Assembly: GCA_964649195.1 (NCBI GenBank)
Contig: CAZYPK010000001.1
Coordinates: 25,515 to 89,514 of the forward strand
Reading direction: 5' to 3'
From: JTS-RE9 sp964649195
Lineage (GTDB): Bacteria; Planctomycetota; Phycisphaerae; Phycisphaerales; Phycisphaeraceae
DNA: 64,000 nt
Positions 33,598 through 40,897 of this stretch are shown piece by piece. The position numbers were made by a program, and so were the translations under genes. Numbering within the stretch: the stretch's first letter is position 1; every line of letters begins with the position of its first letter. Below the pieces are notes generated by a model. That model made no database searches, was not told the DNA's origin, and was given only the letters and a program-made list of their open reading frames with translations.

Positions 33598-34947
33598 ATG
33601 GCGATGGATGATTCACTCCGCATACCGTCGAGCAACAGTCTCATGCATCATCACCGAAAAAAAGGCGTCGCCATGTTGTTGGTGCTGTTCGCGGTGGTCA
33701 TTGCCGCCGTGCTCAGCGTCACATTTCTTTCGGCGCAGGGCACGACCCACGGCATCAGCCTGAACATTCAGCATCACACCCGGGCCCGGTTCATCGCCGA
33801 GTCGGCATCGCAGATGATCCTCAGACATCTGAAGACCAACGCCAACTGGCGCGATGACTTTTCGGAGGGCGTCTGGATCAGCGACCAGCCCCTGGCCGGC
33901 GGTTCCTTCACGATCATCGGCGAGGATGGCGTGTTCAACGCCGACACCAATGAGGTCGATGGCGACGGCAACCTCGGTGACGATCCGTCCGACCCGGCGA
34001 CCATCACCATCATCGGAAAATATCAGGACCGGACACACCGGGTCCGTCTGGCGATCCACGTGGCCGTGCAACCGGGCGAAGGCGGCGGCGGCGGCTCGCC
34101 TCACGGCTCCAACGTCGCCGACTCCATCACCCTCACCGGCAGCGCCCGCATCGATGCCGTCAACTCCGCCACCACCACCTACAACCCCGGCGGCAACAGC
34201 AACGTCGCCGCCAGCGTCGCCACCAACACCACCGGCAGCAAGAAAATCTCCCTCAGCGGCTCGGCCACCATCGTCGGCCACGTCCACGTCGGCGTCGGCG
34301 GCAGCACCGCCACCGTCATCACCTCCAGCGGAAGCAGCAAGATCACCGGCGAAAAAAACGTCCTGCCCACCCCCATCACCATCCCCGCCATTGCGACGCC
34401 GCCGGACCTGCCTTCCAGCAGCGGAAACAGCAGCTTCCCCAGTTACGGTGACGGCGCCATCAACGCCGGAACCTATCGCTACAACAACTTCACCGTCGGC
34501 GGCTCCCACACCATCACCATCAACGGAAACGTCCTGATCTACTGCGACGGCACCTTCAAGATCGAAGGCTCCGGCGCGGTCAAGTTCGCCGCCGGCGCCA
34601 CCCTCACCGTCTATGCCAACAAGATCGAAGTCAAGGGAAGCGGAAAGATCAACACCAACCTCAGCCCGCCGCTGCCCGCGCGCCTGACCATGTATCAGAC
34701 AGGCAACGCCAACGTCACCATCGAAGGATCGGGCATGCTCTATGGCTCGATCGCCGCGCCTGATGCCAAGCTCGTTGTGTCCGGCAGCGGCAAGCACTTC
34801 GGCAACTTCTTCGGCAACGCCATCGAAATCACCGGGTCCGGCCGCTTCACGCAGGACCTGGCACTGATCGAAGGCGGCGGCGTCAGCGGCGGCGGCGGCG
34901 CGGGAAGCGGCGACACCGCCGTCATGACGGTGAAGTGGACCGAGTGA
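33598..34947 (+). CDS. PilX/GspK-like tip protein with repetitive Gly/Ser domain
   Basis: Protein of 449 residues. An N-terminal hydrophobic helix KKGVAMLLVLFAVVIAAVLS, then FLSAQGTTHG and ARFIAESASQMILRHLK, matches the start of PilX/GspK proteins, which lack the +5 Glu-type motif of major pilins. After about residue 165 the protein becomes a low-complexity Gly/Ser/Thr-rich beta domain. Recurrent motifs are SGSATIVG, EGSGAVKFAAGATLTVYANK, IEVKGSGKIN and VSGSGKHFG, like a solenoid of short strands found in planctomycetal DUF7305-type proteins. Probably the tip or adhesive component of the pseudopilus encoded by the adjacent genes. Confidence 0.78.
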   Translation: MAMDDSLRIPSSNSLMHHHRKKGVAMLLVLFAVVIAAVLSVTFLSAQGTTHGISLNIQHHTRARFIAESASQMILRHLKTNANWRDDFSEGVWISDQPLAGGSFTIIGEDGVFNADTNEVDGDGNLGDDPSDPATITIIGKYQDRTHRVRLAIHVAVQPGEGGGGGSPHGSNVADSITLTGSARIDAVNSATTTYNPGGNSNVAASVATNTTGSKKISLSGSATIVGHVHVGVGGSTATVITSSGSSKITGEKNVLPTPITIPAIATPPDLPSSSGNSSFPSYGDGAINAGTYRYNNFTVGGSHTITINGNVLIYCDGTFKIEGSGAVKFAAGATLTVYANKIEVKGSGKINTNLSPPLPARLTMYQTGNANVTIEGSGMLYGSIAAPDAKLVVSGSGKHFGNFFGNAIEITGSGRFTQDLALIEGGGVSGGGGAGSGDTAVMTVKWTE

Positions 34948-34987
34948 ACGTCTCGCTCACCCCGCTCGCTTTGCTACCATCTCAGCC

Positions 34988-35380
34988 ATGCCCCATGCCA
35001 TCGATTCACATGCCATCGAAGTGCGCGTGCGCTACCCCGAATGCGACGCCCAGAGCGTCGCCCATCACAGCGTCTATCCCGTCTGGATGGAGATCGCCCG
35101 CACCGAACTGCTGCGCGAGAACGGCCTCTCCTACAGGCAGTGCGAAGAGCGCGGCATCTTCTTCGTCGTCGTCCGCATGGAGCTTCGCTACCGCAGGCCG
35201 GCGCGATACGACGACCAGCTCACCATTCACGTCCGCTGCACCGACATCGGCCGCATCAAGCTCGAACACAGCTACGAAATCAGGCGCGGCGACGAACTGC
35301 TCGCCGAAGCCTCCACCACCCTGGCCTGCGTGGACCGCACCGGCAGACCGATGGCCATGCCGGATGACTTTCTGAATTGA
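34988..35380 (+). CDS. Acyl-CoA thioesterase, YbgC/4HBT family
   Basis: Hot-dog-fold thioesterase of 130 residues. The signature RYPECDAQSVAHHSVYPVWM contains the catalytic Asp (YPECDAQ; usual form Y.DTD..G.V.h..Y), and MELRYRRPARYDDQLTIHVR follows. YbgC hydrolyses short-chain acyl-CoAs and is usually encoded with tol-pal, which is not the case here. The normal Gly after the Asp is replaced by Ser (DAQSVAHH). It lies 40 bases after the PilX-like gene, so may be read from the same transcript by chance. Soluble, cytoplasmic. Confidence 0.87.
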   Translation: MPHAIDSHAIEVRVRYPECDAQSVAHHSVYPVWMEIARTELLRENGLSYRQCEERGIFFVVVRMELRYRRPARYDDQLTIHVRCTDIGRIKLEHSYEIRRGDELLAEASTTLACVDRTGRPMAMPDDFLN

Positions 35381-35381
35381 G

Positions 35382-35567
35382 GGAACAGGAGACAGGGAAC
35401 AGAAGACAGAAAAAGTAATTAGTTATTATTTATTTGTTATTGCTTATTTCTTATTGAGGGGACGATGGACGGTGGCGAAGGCTGTTCCCCCAATAAGCAA
35501 TAAGCAATCACCAATAAATAATAACCAATTGCCTTTCCTGTCCCCTGTCCCCTGTCTCCTGTTCCCT
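35382..35567. repeat. Nested palindrome: GGGAACAG outside, AATAAGCAAT inside
   Basis: Outer arms are GGGAACAGGAGACAGGGAAC and its counterpart CCTGTCTCCTGTTCCC (after CCTGTCCCCTGTCC). Inner arms are TTAGTTATTATTTATTTGTT and AATAAATAATAACCAATT, with AT-rich words TATTGCTTATTTCTTATTG / CAATAAGCAATAAGCAATC nested further. The centre is a GGGGAC...GTTCCCCC segment. The element fills the gap between the thioesterase and the OB-fold gene (convergent). Confidence 0.88.
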
Positions 35568-35576
35568 CGCCCCGCT

Positions 35577-36260
35577 TCATTCCATTTTCACAACCTGCTC
35601 CTTCTTGTTGATCTTCATCTGCGGCCGGCCGCGATGGTCTTCGATCTTGCCCGTCACCCGCACGGTCTTGTTGAGAAAGGCCTGTTCCGGGAACCCGCCC
35701 CAGTCAGCGAAGTTGTCCTTGAAGACCACCAGATAAAAGCTCGCGCCGCCGGCGGCTTCATTGGTGAAGTTGAGGAAGCAGATGGTCGCCTGACGTTTGG
35801 TGCCGATGATTTTGCCTTCGACGGTGATCGTCCGTCCCATGTGCAGATGGGCCTGGTCCCACGGAATCACCTCACCCGCCTTGGGTTCGGGTGCGATCGG
35901 TTTGATCTCGGCTTTTTCACCGAGCATCGCGGGCTTGAGCGGTTTGATGATCTCCTCCCCCGGCTGCGGAATCGGGCTTCGCCGCTCACCGAGCCCCAGC
36001 GTCCCAGCCGCTTGCGGCTTCGCAACGACCACCGTACCCGTCGAATCCCCCTCCGTCCCCGCCGTCGCCACGGGCTTCGTTCCCCCATCGATCTTCGCAT
36101 TCAACTTGACCAGTTCATCGGTCAGCGCCCCAAGGCGCACATGCACGCGCACCGTCAGAATCAGGGCGCAGGACAGCAGCAGAATCAGAAAGCCCAGCAG
36201 CAGGATGGTGGCCCCCTGGCCGTTGGGTCGTGCGGGTGCGGGTGATTGGGGTGCGGTCAT
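35577..36260 (-). CDS. Membrane-anchored protein with C-terminal OB-fold-like domain
   Basis: Protein of 227 residues. A single N-terminal helix (ATILLLGFLILLLSCALILT) is followed by a linker of about 80 residues, and a C-terminal beta-rich domain. That domain reads HMGRTITVEGKIIGTKRQAT, FYLVVFKDNFADWGG, and NKTVRVTGKIEDHRGRPQMK, a pattern seen in stand-alone OB-fold domains. The linker contains VVVAKPQAAGTLG, a translated copy of the GCCGCTTGCGGCTTCGCAAC repeat (36007-36029). Function unknown. It is divergent from holB, with 35 bases between the starts. Confidence 0.65.
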   Translation of the reverse strand: MTAPQSPAPARPNGQGATILLLGFLILLLSCALILTVRVHVRLGALTDELVKLNAKIDGGTKPVATAGTEGDSTGTVVVAKPQAAGTLGLGERRSPIPQPGEEIIKPLKPAMLGEKAEIKPIAPEPKAGEVIPWDQAHLHMGRTITVEGKIIGTKRQATICFLNFTNEAAGGASFYLVVFKDNFADWGGFPEQAFLNKTVRVTGKIEDHRGRPQMKINKKEQVVKME

Positions 36261-36295
36261 CTGTCATCTTTCGTTGAAGGCGATACGATGCGGGG

Positions 36296-37522
36296 ATGGA
36301 CAACATCCTAGGGCAAACGCGGGCGGTTGACGTGTTGCAGGCCTCGCTGCAAAGCGGTCGCCTGCATCATGCCTACATCTTCCACGGTCCCAAAGGTGTG
36401 GGCAAGTTCACCGCCGCCCGCGAGTTTGCGAAGGTGTTGCTCTGTCACGATCCCCGGCGCGATCTGGCCGGCCGGGTCGGCGCGTGCGGCGGCTGTGAAA
36501 GCTGCAAACTGATGGCGCCCGTCATCGCCACGACGCTGCCTGGCGCAAAGAAGGCGGGCAAAAAAAAGAGGAGCGAAGAAGATGAAGATGAAAACGACGA
36601 CGAGGAATCCACAGGCCAGGTGCAGGACAGCTTCGACCGCGAAGCCCATCCCGATTACCACGTCATCCGCAAGGAACTGGCAGCCATGTCGGGCATCGCC
36701 GAGCTGCGCAAACGAAAGCAGATGAACATCCCCATCGACCTGCTGCGCGAGCTGATGATCGGCGGCAAGACGACGGACGGCGCCTACCACGATGGCGCAG
36801 CCTTCAAAAGTCCGCGCCTCAACCACAACAAGGTCTTCATCATCGACGAAGCGGAACTGCTCGACAACATCGGCCAGAACGCGCTGCTCAAGACGTTGGA
36901 GGAGCCATCGCCCGGCACGTTCATCATCCTGGTGACCTCCAGCGAAGACCGGCTGCTCATGACCATCCGCAGCCGGTGCCAGCGGGTGAGCTTCACCGCG
37001 CTCCCCGAAATGATCGTTGCCGATTGGATCGCCAAACATGGACCGGACCTTGGCGATCATCAGATGCAATGGCTGATCCGTTTCTCGGCGGGCAGCCTGG
37101 GCCGCGTGGGGTTGGCGTTGCAATATGACCTTTATTCCTGGGCCAAAGCGGTGCTGCCGGCGGTGAATCAGATGAAGGAGGATCGTTACCCCTCGCTGCT
37201 GGGGCCGCAGATCGCCGAGCTCATCAACGGCTTCGCGGAGCGATGGGTCGAGGAACACCCCAGCGCATCGAAGGATGCGGCGAACAAGCAGGCTGCCGGT
37301 TTGATGTGGACGATGATCACGCAATATGCCCGGCAGAAAATCGCCGAGGCCGCGTCGCGGTGCCCGGCAGGCGACCTCGCCGTCGCCGAAGCGGCCACGG
37401 AACCCTGGATCGGCGTCATCGAGGCCGTCGGAGAAGCGGAGCGAAACCTGGCCGGCAACGTGAACATGGGCCTGGTCTGCGACGCCCTGGTCGCCTCGAT
37501 GCACCGGGCGCTGGGGCCGTAA
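36296..37522 (+). CDS. holB: DNA polymerase III delta prime subunit-like clamp-loader protein
   Basis: AAA+ protein of 408 residues. It begins MDNILGQTRAVDVLQASLQS and RLHHAYIFHGPKGVGKFTAA, where the P-loop lacks the usual Ser/Thr after Lys, as expected for a non-ATP-binding delta prime subunit. The zinc motif is CHDP...CGGCESC. A Lys/Glu/Asp-rich insertion (KKKRSEEDEDENDDEES, about residues 89-107) interrupts the domain. The sensor region has KVFIIDEAELLDNIGQNALL, KTLEEPSPGTFIILVTSSED and TIRSRCQRVSF (SRC motif). It loads the sliding clamp as part of the clamp loader. A dnaX paralogue cannot be excluded, but the length and P-loop favour HolB. Confidence 0.85.
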   Translation: MDNILGQTRAVDVLQASLQSGRLHHAYIFHGPKGVGKFTAAREFAKVLLCHDPRRDLAGRVGACGGCESCKLMAPVIATTLPGAKKAGKKKRSEEDEDENDDEESTGQVQDSFDREAHPDYHVIRKELAAMSGIAELRKRKQMNIPIDLLRELMIGGKTTDGAYHDGAAFKSPRLNHNKVFIIDEAELLDNIGQNALLKTLEEPSPGTFIILVTSSEDRLLMTIRSRCQRVSFTALPEMIVADWIAKHGPDLGDHQMQWLIRFSAGSLGRVGLALQYDLYSWAKAVLPAVNQMKEDRYPSLLGPQIAELINGFAERWVEEHPSASKDAANKQAAGLMWTMITQYARQKIAEAASRCPAGDLAVAEAATEPWIGVIEAVGEAERNLAGNVNMGLVCDALVASMHRALGP

Positions 37523-37620
37523 GGAAAAGCAGGAAATCAGGAAAACAGGAAAGCAGGAAATTCAAACCTTATTCGGACGAGGGGTGCCGGTTTTGTTTCC
37601 CGCTTTTTCTTTTCCCGTTT
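37521..37620. repeat. AGGAAATCAGGAAAACAGG words between convergent genes
   Basis: Tandem GGAAAxCAGGAAA words (37523-37560) face TTTCCCGCTTTTTCTTTTCC on the right, a loose inverted arrangement. The same vocabulary flanks the element at 50428-50590. Confidence 0.7.
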
Positions 37621-38352
37621 TCATCTCAGAATCTTGTCCTTCTCCGGGCGCCAGAACAGGTTGTATTTGATGATGCAGCGGATCGCGGAGAAGCCGTCTT
37701 TCCAGTTGATTTTCTTGCCTTCCTCGTAGGTTCTGCCGGAGTAGCTCACGGGCACCTCGTAGATGCGGGCCCGCAGCTTGGCCATCTTGGCGGTGATCTC
37801 CGGCTCGAAGCCGAAGCGGTTTTCCTGCACGGTGATCCGCCGCAGCACATCGGTCCTGAACACCTTGTAGCAGCATTCCATGTCGGTCAGGTTCAGGTTG
37901 CTGGCCATGTTGCTCCAGGTGGTCAGCATCTTGTTGCCCAGGAAATGCCAGTAGTAGAGCACGCGGTGCACCTCGCCCAGAAAGCGCGAGCCGAACACCA
38001 CATCAGCCCGGCCATCGAGAATCGGCGCCAGCAGTTGCGGGTATTCCTCGGGGGCGTATTCGTGATCCGCATCCTGCACGAGGATGATGTCACCCGTTGC
38101 CTTGGCGAAGCCCGTGCGAAGGGCCGCCCCTTTGCCCTGATTCACCTCGTGAAAGTTGATGTTCCAGTCCGGCCGCTCCTGCTGCATCCGCTTGAGCAGA
38201 TCGGCGGTGCCATCCTTGGAGCAGTCATCGACGATGACCAGCTCGCGCTCGAGATCCCCCGGCAGCTTCACCGCTTCCACCCGGTCGAGAATGGTGCGCA
38301 AAAGCTGGTGCTCGTTGTAAACAGGAATGACGATGCTGAGTTTCTGAGCCAT
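37621..38352 (-). CDS. Family 2 glycosyltransferase (DPM1-like)
   Basis: Inverting glycosyltransferase of 243 residues with a GT-A fold: LSIVIPVYNEHQLLRTILDR, ELVIVDDCSKDGTADLLKRM, GKGAALRTGFAKATGDIILV and the metal-binding QDADHEY. It resembles dolichyl/polyprenyl-phosphate mannosyl- or glucosyltransferases, but has no C-terminal membrane helices. Such enzymes supply lipid-linked sugar for surface glycans. ATG 38352 matches the family start (MAQKLSIVIPVYN). A 100-residue in-frame extension upstream is a translation of the GCCCCGCCCGG element (38511-38585) and is rejected. It converges with holB. Confidence 0.88.
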   Translation of the reverse strand: MAQKLSIVIPVYNEHQLLRTILDRVEAVKLPGDLERELVIVDDCSKDGTADLLKRMQQERPDWNINFHEVNQGKGAALRTGFAKATGDIILVQDADHEYAPEEYPQLLAPILDGRADVVFGSRFLGEVHRVLYYWHFLGNKMLTTWSNMASNLNLTDMECCYKVFRTDVLRRITVQENRFGFEPEITAKMAKLRARIYEVPVSYSGRTYEEGKKINWKDGFSAIRCIIKYNLFWRPEKDKILR

Positions 38353-38510
38353 TTCAGATGAATCCGATAACGAAGGCGGAGGCGGACGGCGATGCCCGAT
38401 GGGAGCACCCTGTAGAAACATATCGGATTGATGACGGAGATTGTTGACAAACTTCCTTCCCCAATCCGCATAACCGGTGCGATCCGCCGTGCCCATCTTT
38501 TGTGGCAGTA

Positions 38511-38585
38511 TAAGCCCCGCCCGGAAGGGCGCGGGCTGTGAGGCGTACATCCCTCGCCGAGCCCGCGCCCTGCCGGGCGGGGCTT
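38511..38585. repeat. Short GCCCCGCCCGGAAGGGCG inverted element, second copy
   Basis: Mirror image of the copy at 31563-31634: TAAGCCCCGCCCGGAAGGGC, then core TGTGAGGCGTACATCCCTC, then GCCCGCGCCCTGCCGGGCGG. Preceded by GCCCATCTTTTGTGGCAG. The gap 38353-38690 contains no gene besides this. Confidence 0.85.
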
Positions 38586-38690
38586 GCGCAAAACCTTCAA
38601 TCCCAGCCACCCGGAGCGGTGAATAAAATCCCTTGCCAACTCCCGCCCAATCCATGTTAAGATGGGAACCGCAACGACAGGGACCCAGCG

Positions 38691-39203
38691 ATGCCGCAGC
38701 GTGAAATGGAAACCACGATCGACAGCCTCACCGTCCGCAGCTATGCCGCGACGGATCAGCGTGTGGTGGAGCATCTCTACACGCAGGGGCTTCTGGCGGG
38801 CCAACTGGCGCCCAACGACACCGGCGCGGACATCGAGAACATGATCGAGGCCTACTTTGCCGACCTCGCCAATCATTTCTGGGTTGCGGACCTGGATCAA
38901 AAAATCGTCGGCATGATCGGCGTGGCGCGCGACGAAAACCACACCGCTGAAATCCGAAGGCTGCGCGTCGATCCCCGGTTCCAGCAGTCCGACATCGCCG
39001 CCAGGCTTCTCGAAACGGCCATCGCCCATTGCAAGAAGCACGGCTACCTCAAGGTGGTCTTCGACACCCGCTTCGAACGCGACGAAGCCTTGGGCATGTT
39101 CGACCGCTTCGGCTTTCAGCACACCCGCAGCAAGGCGCTCCACGGCAAGGAGCAACTGGAGTTCTATCTCGACCTGTACCGGCAGAAAAAAGAAGGGGAG
39201 TGA
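38691..39203 (+). CDS. GNAT family N-acetyltransferase
   Basis: Protein of 170 residues with the GNAT core: FWVADLDQKIVGMIGVARDE, EIRRLRVDPRFQQSDIAARL (acetyl-CoA-binding V-x-x-x-x-Q/R-x-x-x-I-A region) and LKVVFDTRFERDEALGMFDR followed by FGFQHTRSK. The Gly-rich pyrophosphate loop (usually RGxG) is replaced by QQSDIA, which is unusual and may weaken CoA binding. Substrate unknown. AGGGAC precedes ATG 38691. It is transcribed alone on the plus strand. Confidence 0.82.
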   Translation: MPQREMETTIDSLTVRSYAATDQRVVEHLYTQGLLAGQLAPNDTGADIENMIEAYFADLANHFWVADLDQKIVGMIGVARDENHTAEIRRLRVDPRFQQSDIAARLLETAIAHCKKHGYLKVVFDTRFERDEALGMFDRFGFQHTRSKALHGKEQLEFYLDLYRQKKEGE

Positions 39204-39385
39204 AGCGGGCCACGCTTCACGCTTCACGTTGCACCGTCACGGAAGACACATCTGTTCCCGTTTGACGATTGGGATTGATCAGCGCCAGTGAAGGAGCAAG
39301 CGACTCCGCATGAATCCGCCGACGCCGGCGGCTGCCTGTTGCGTTTGCGATCCGATCTTCATCCTTCAACCCAGGGAGGCTTGCC

Positions 39386-40024
39386 ATGCGACGCTGGACC
39401 AACATGCTGAATGCGAACACCTGCGAGCGGATCGACCATTGCGTGGAGGGATTGCGACTGCGCTATGCCGTCGAACAACTGCATGACTTCGAAATCGGCC
39501 ACCTGCTGCAACGGCTCACGAGTTTCCAGACCGCCATCAGCACCGATGAGACCGTCCTCATCGACGGCTACCACCTGCGCGACGGCGGACACGAGGTGAC
39601 CCTCGCCATCTTCGAGCATGAGTTCGATCGTCCCCGCGTGAGCAGCCGCGGCCTCATCGAAAAGGAACGCACCAGCGCGCTCCACGAGCTGATCCTGATG
39701 GATCTGCCGGTCTCCGTCGGACGTGTGCTGATTCGGCCCGAAACGCTGGGCGACAAGGTTTCCGAATGGTTCGCCAGACGCACGCTGGACCTGCGCGACC
39801 ATCCCGGATTCTCCAGCCGCTATTACGTGCTGGCGGAGGATGACGAACGCGCCCGCCGGGGCTTGAACACCCGCTTCCTGGAGACCATCTGCCAGGTCGA
39901 TCGGCTGGTGGTGGAGATCGACGACCACACCCTCGCCGCCATGAAGCTCAGTCCCCTGGCCCAGGACAATCATTCATCGCTCGTGCCGCTGGCGTTTGCC
40001 ATGCGGAGGTCGTGGTATCTGTAG
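39386..40024 (+). CDS. Hypothetical protein (212 aa)
   Basis: Not recognised. The 212 residues are soluble, begin MRRWTNMLNANTCERIDHCV, and alternate helices and strands. Charged segments are LIDGYHLRDGGHEVTLAIFE, RTSALHELILMDLPVSVGRV and RYYVLAEDDERARRGLNTRF. AGGGAGG at 39373-39379 is a strong ribosome site, which supports real translation. The 3' end borders a GCCGCGACGTAACACGTCGC repeat. No neighbour suggests a role. Confidence 0.7.
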   Translation: MRRWTNMLNANTCERIDHCVEGLRLRYAVEQLHDFEIGHLLQRLTSFQTAISTDETVLIDGYHLRDGGHEVTLAIFEHEFDRPRVSSRGLIEKERTSALHELILMDLPVSVGRVLIRPETLGDKVSEWFARRTLDLRDHPGFSSRYYVLAEDDERARRGLNTRFLETICQVDRLVVEIDDHTLAAMKLSPLAQDNHSSLVPLAFAMRRSWYL

Positions 40025-40028
40025 GCCT

Positions 40029-40195
40029 GAGCCGCGACGTAACACGTCGCGGACGTGAACGACAAGAATGGAGTGACCATCGCGCAGCGGATCACGAGAT
40101 GCGAAAACGACCGGGCACTGATCGAGGCTGAAAGAAAAAAGCGAGTTTCATCCCCCTTGAGGCCGCACACGTCCGCGACTCGTTGAGTCGCTGCT
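40029..40195. repeat. GCCGCGAC...GTCGCGG inverted element, hybrid arms
   Basis: The left arm carries GAGCCGCGACGTAACACGTC. The right arm carries GTCCGCGACTCGTTGAGTCG with CCTTGAGGCCGCACAC before it. The left has the GTAACAC loop variant of the copy at 40674, while the right has the TCGTTGA variant of the copy at 61011, so this copy is a mosaic. It lies in the 177-base gap before the DUF309 gene. Confidence 0.8.
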
Positions 40196-40201
40196 GATCG
40201 T

Positions 40202-40648
40202 ATGATGGCGAACATGTCGCATCATCAAAGCGATCAGCCCATCGACGAGGCTCAGGCCTTTCACCACGGCCTCCATCTGCACAACACCGGCCAGTGGTTC
40301 GAAGCCCACGAGGCATGGGAGGACATCTGGCGGCCGGCGACCGGACAAAAGAAGGCGTTCTATCAGGGCCTGATTCAGGTGGCGGTGGTCATCGAGCATA
40401 TCCGCCGAGGCAACCCGCGAGGGATGAAGAGCGTTTATGAATCGTGCCTGACCAAGTTTCAGGGGTTGCCGGAGGTTTACATGGGGGTGAACATCCCGCG
40501 GGTTCTGGCGGCGTTGAAGGCATTCATCGCCCCGATCATGGCGCTGCCCGCCGACCGTTTCGCACCGGAGGCGGGGCGCGGGCAGGCGCTGCCGGTGAAT
40601 CTGGACGACGCCCCGAAAATCACGTTGGAATATGACCCGTTTGGGTGA
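40202..40648 (+). CDS. DUF309 domain protein
   Basis: Protein of 148 residues matching the DUF309 helical domain by motif: FEAHEAWEDIWRPATGQKKA and FYQGLIQVAVVIEHIRRGNP, with RGMKSVYESCL. The conserved His-Glu pair (AHEAWE) is a possible metal or catalytic site. Function of the family is unknown. Two adjacent ATGs (40202, 40205) or ATG 40214 could be used; none has a clear ribosome site. It converges with the nuo operon. Confidence 0.85.
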   Translation: MMANMSHHQSDQPIDEAQAFHHGLHLHNTGQWFEAHEAWEDIWRPATGQKKAFYQGLIQVAVVIEHIRRGNPRGMKSVYESCLTKFQGLPEVYMGVNIPRVLAALKAFIAPIMALPADRFAPEAGRGQALPVNLDDAPKITLEYDPFG

Positions 40649-40673
40649 ACGGCTGCGCCGGGGTTGGGAATAA

Positions 40674-40875
40674 GAGCCGCGACGTAACACGTCGCGGACG
40701 TGAACAGCCTGAAGGGGCGTGATTCAGGGCGGTGGATGGACGGCTTCTGTCCTGCGTCTTGTCTCCCGTCTCCCGTCTCCTGTCCTGTGTTTCACGATTT
40801 TCGAGGTCTTTCACCAACCGCGTGATTTCCCATCCTTCAGGCCGTTCACGTCCGCGACGTGTTACGTCGCGGCTC
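40674..40875. repeat. 202-bp GCCGCGACGTAACACGTCGC inverted element
   Basis: The left arm (40674-40715: GAGCCGCGACGTAACACGTC, then GCGGACGTGAACAGCCTGAA) is the near-exact complement of the right arm (40834-40875). Each arm is itself a small palindrome (CGCGACGTAACACGTCGCG). The interior contains TGTCTCCCGTCTCC words of another repeat family. It fills the gap between DUF309 and nuoN, which converge. Confidence 0.9.
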
Positions 40876-40897
40876 ATTCTTATCCCGAACTCAGGAA

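Noticed and set aside
38353..38655. 100-codon N-terminal extension of the GT2 glycosyltransferase
   Set aside because: The frame runs through an inverted-repeat element; the conserved IPVYNE region begins right after ATG 38352.
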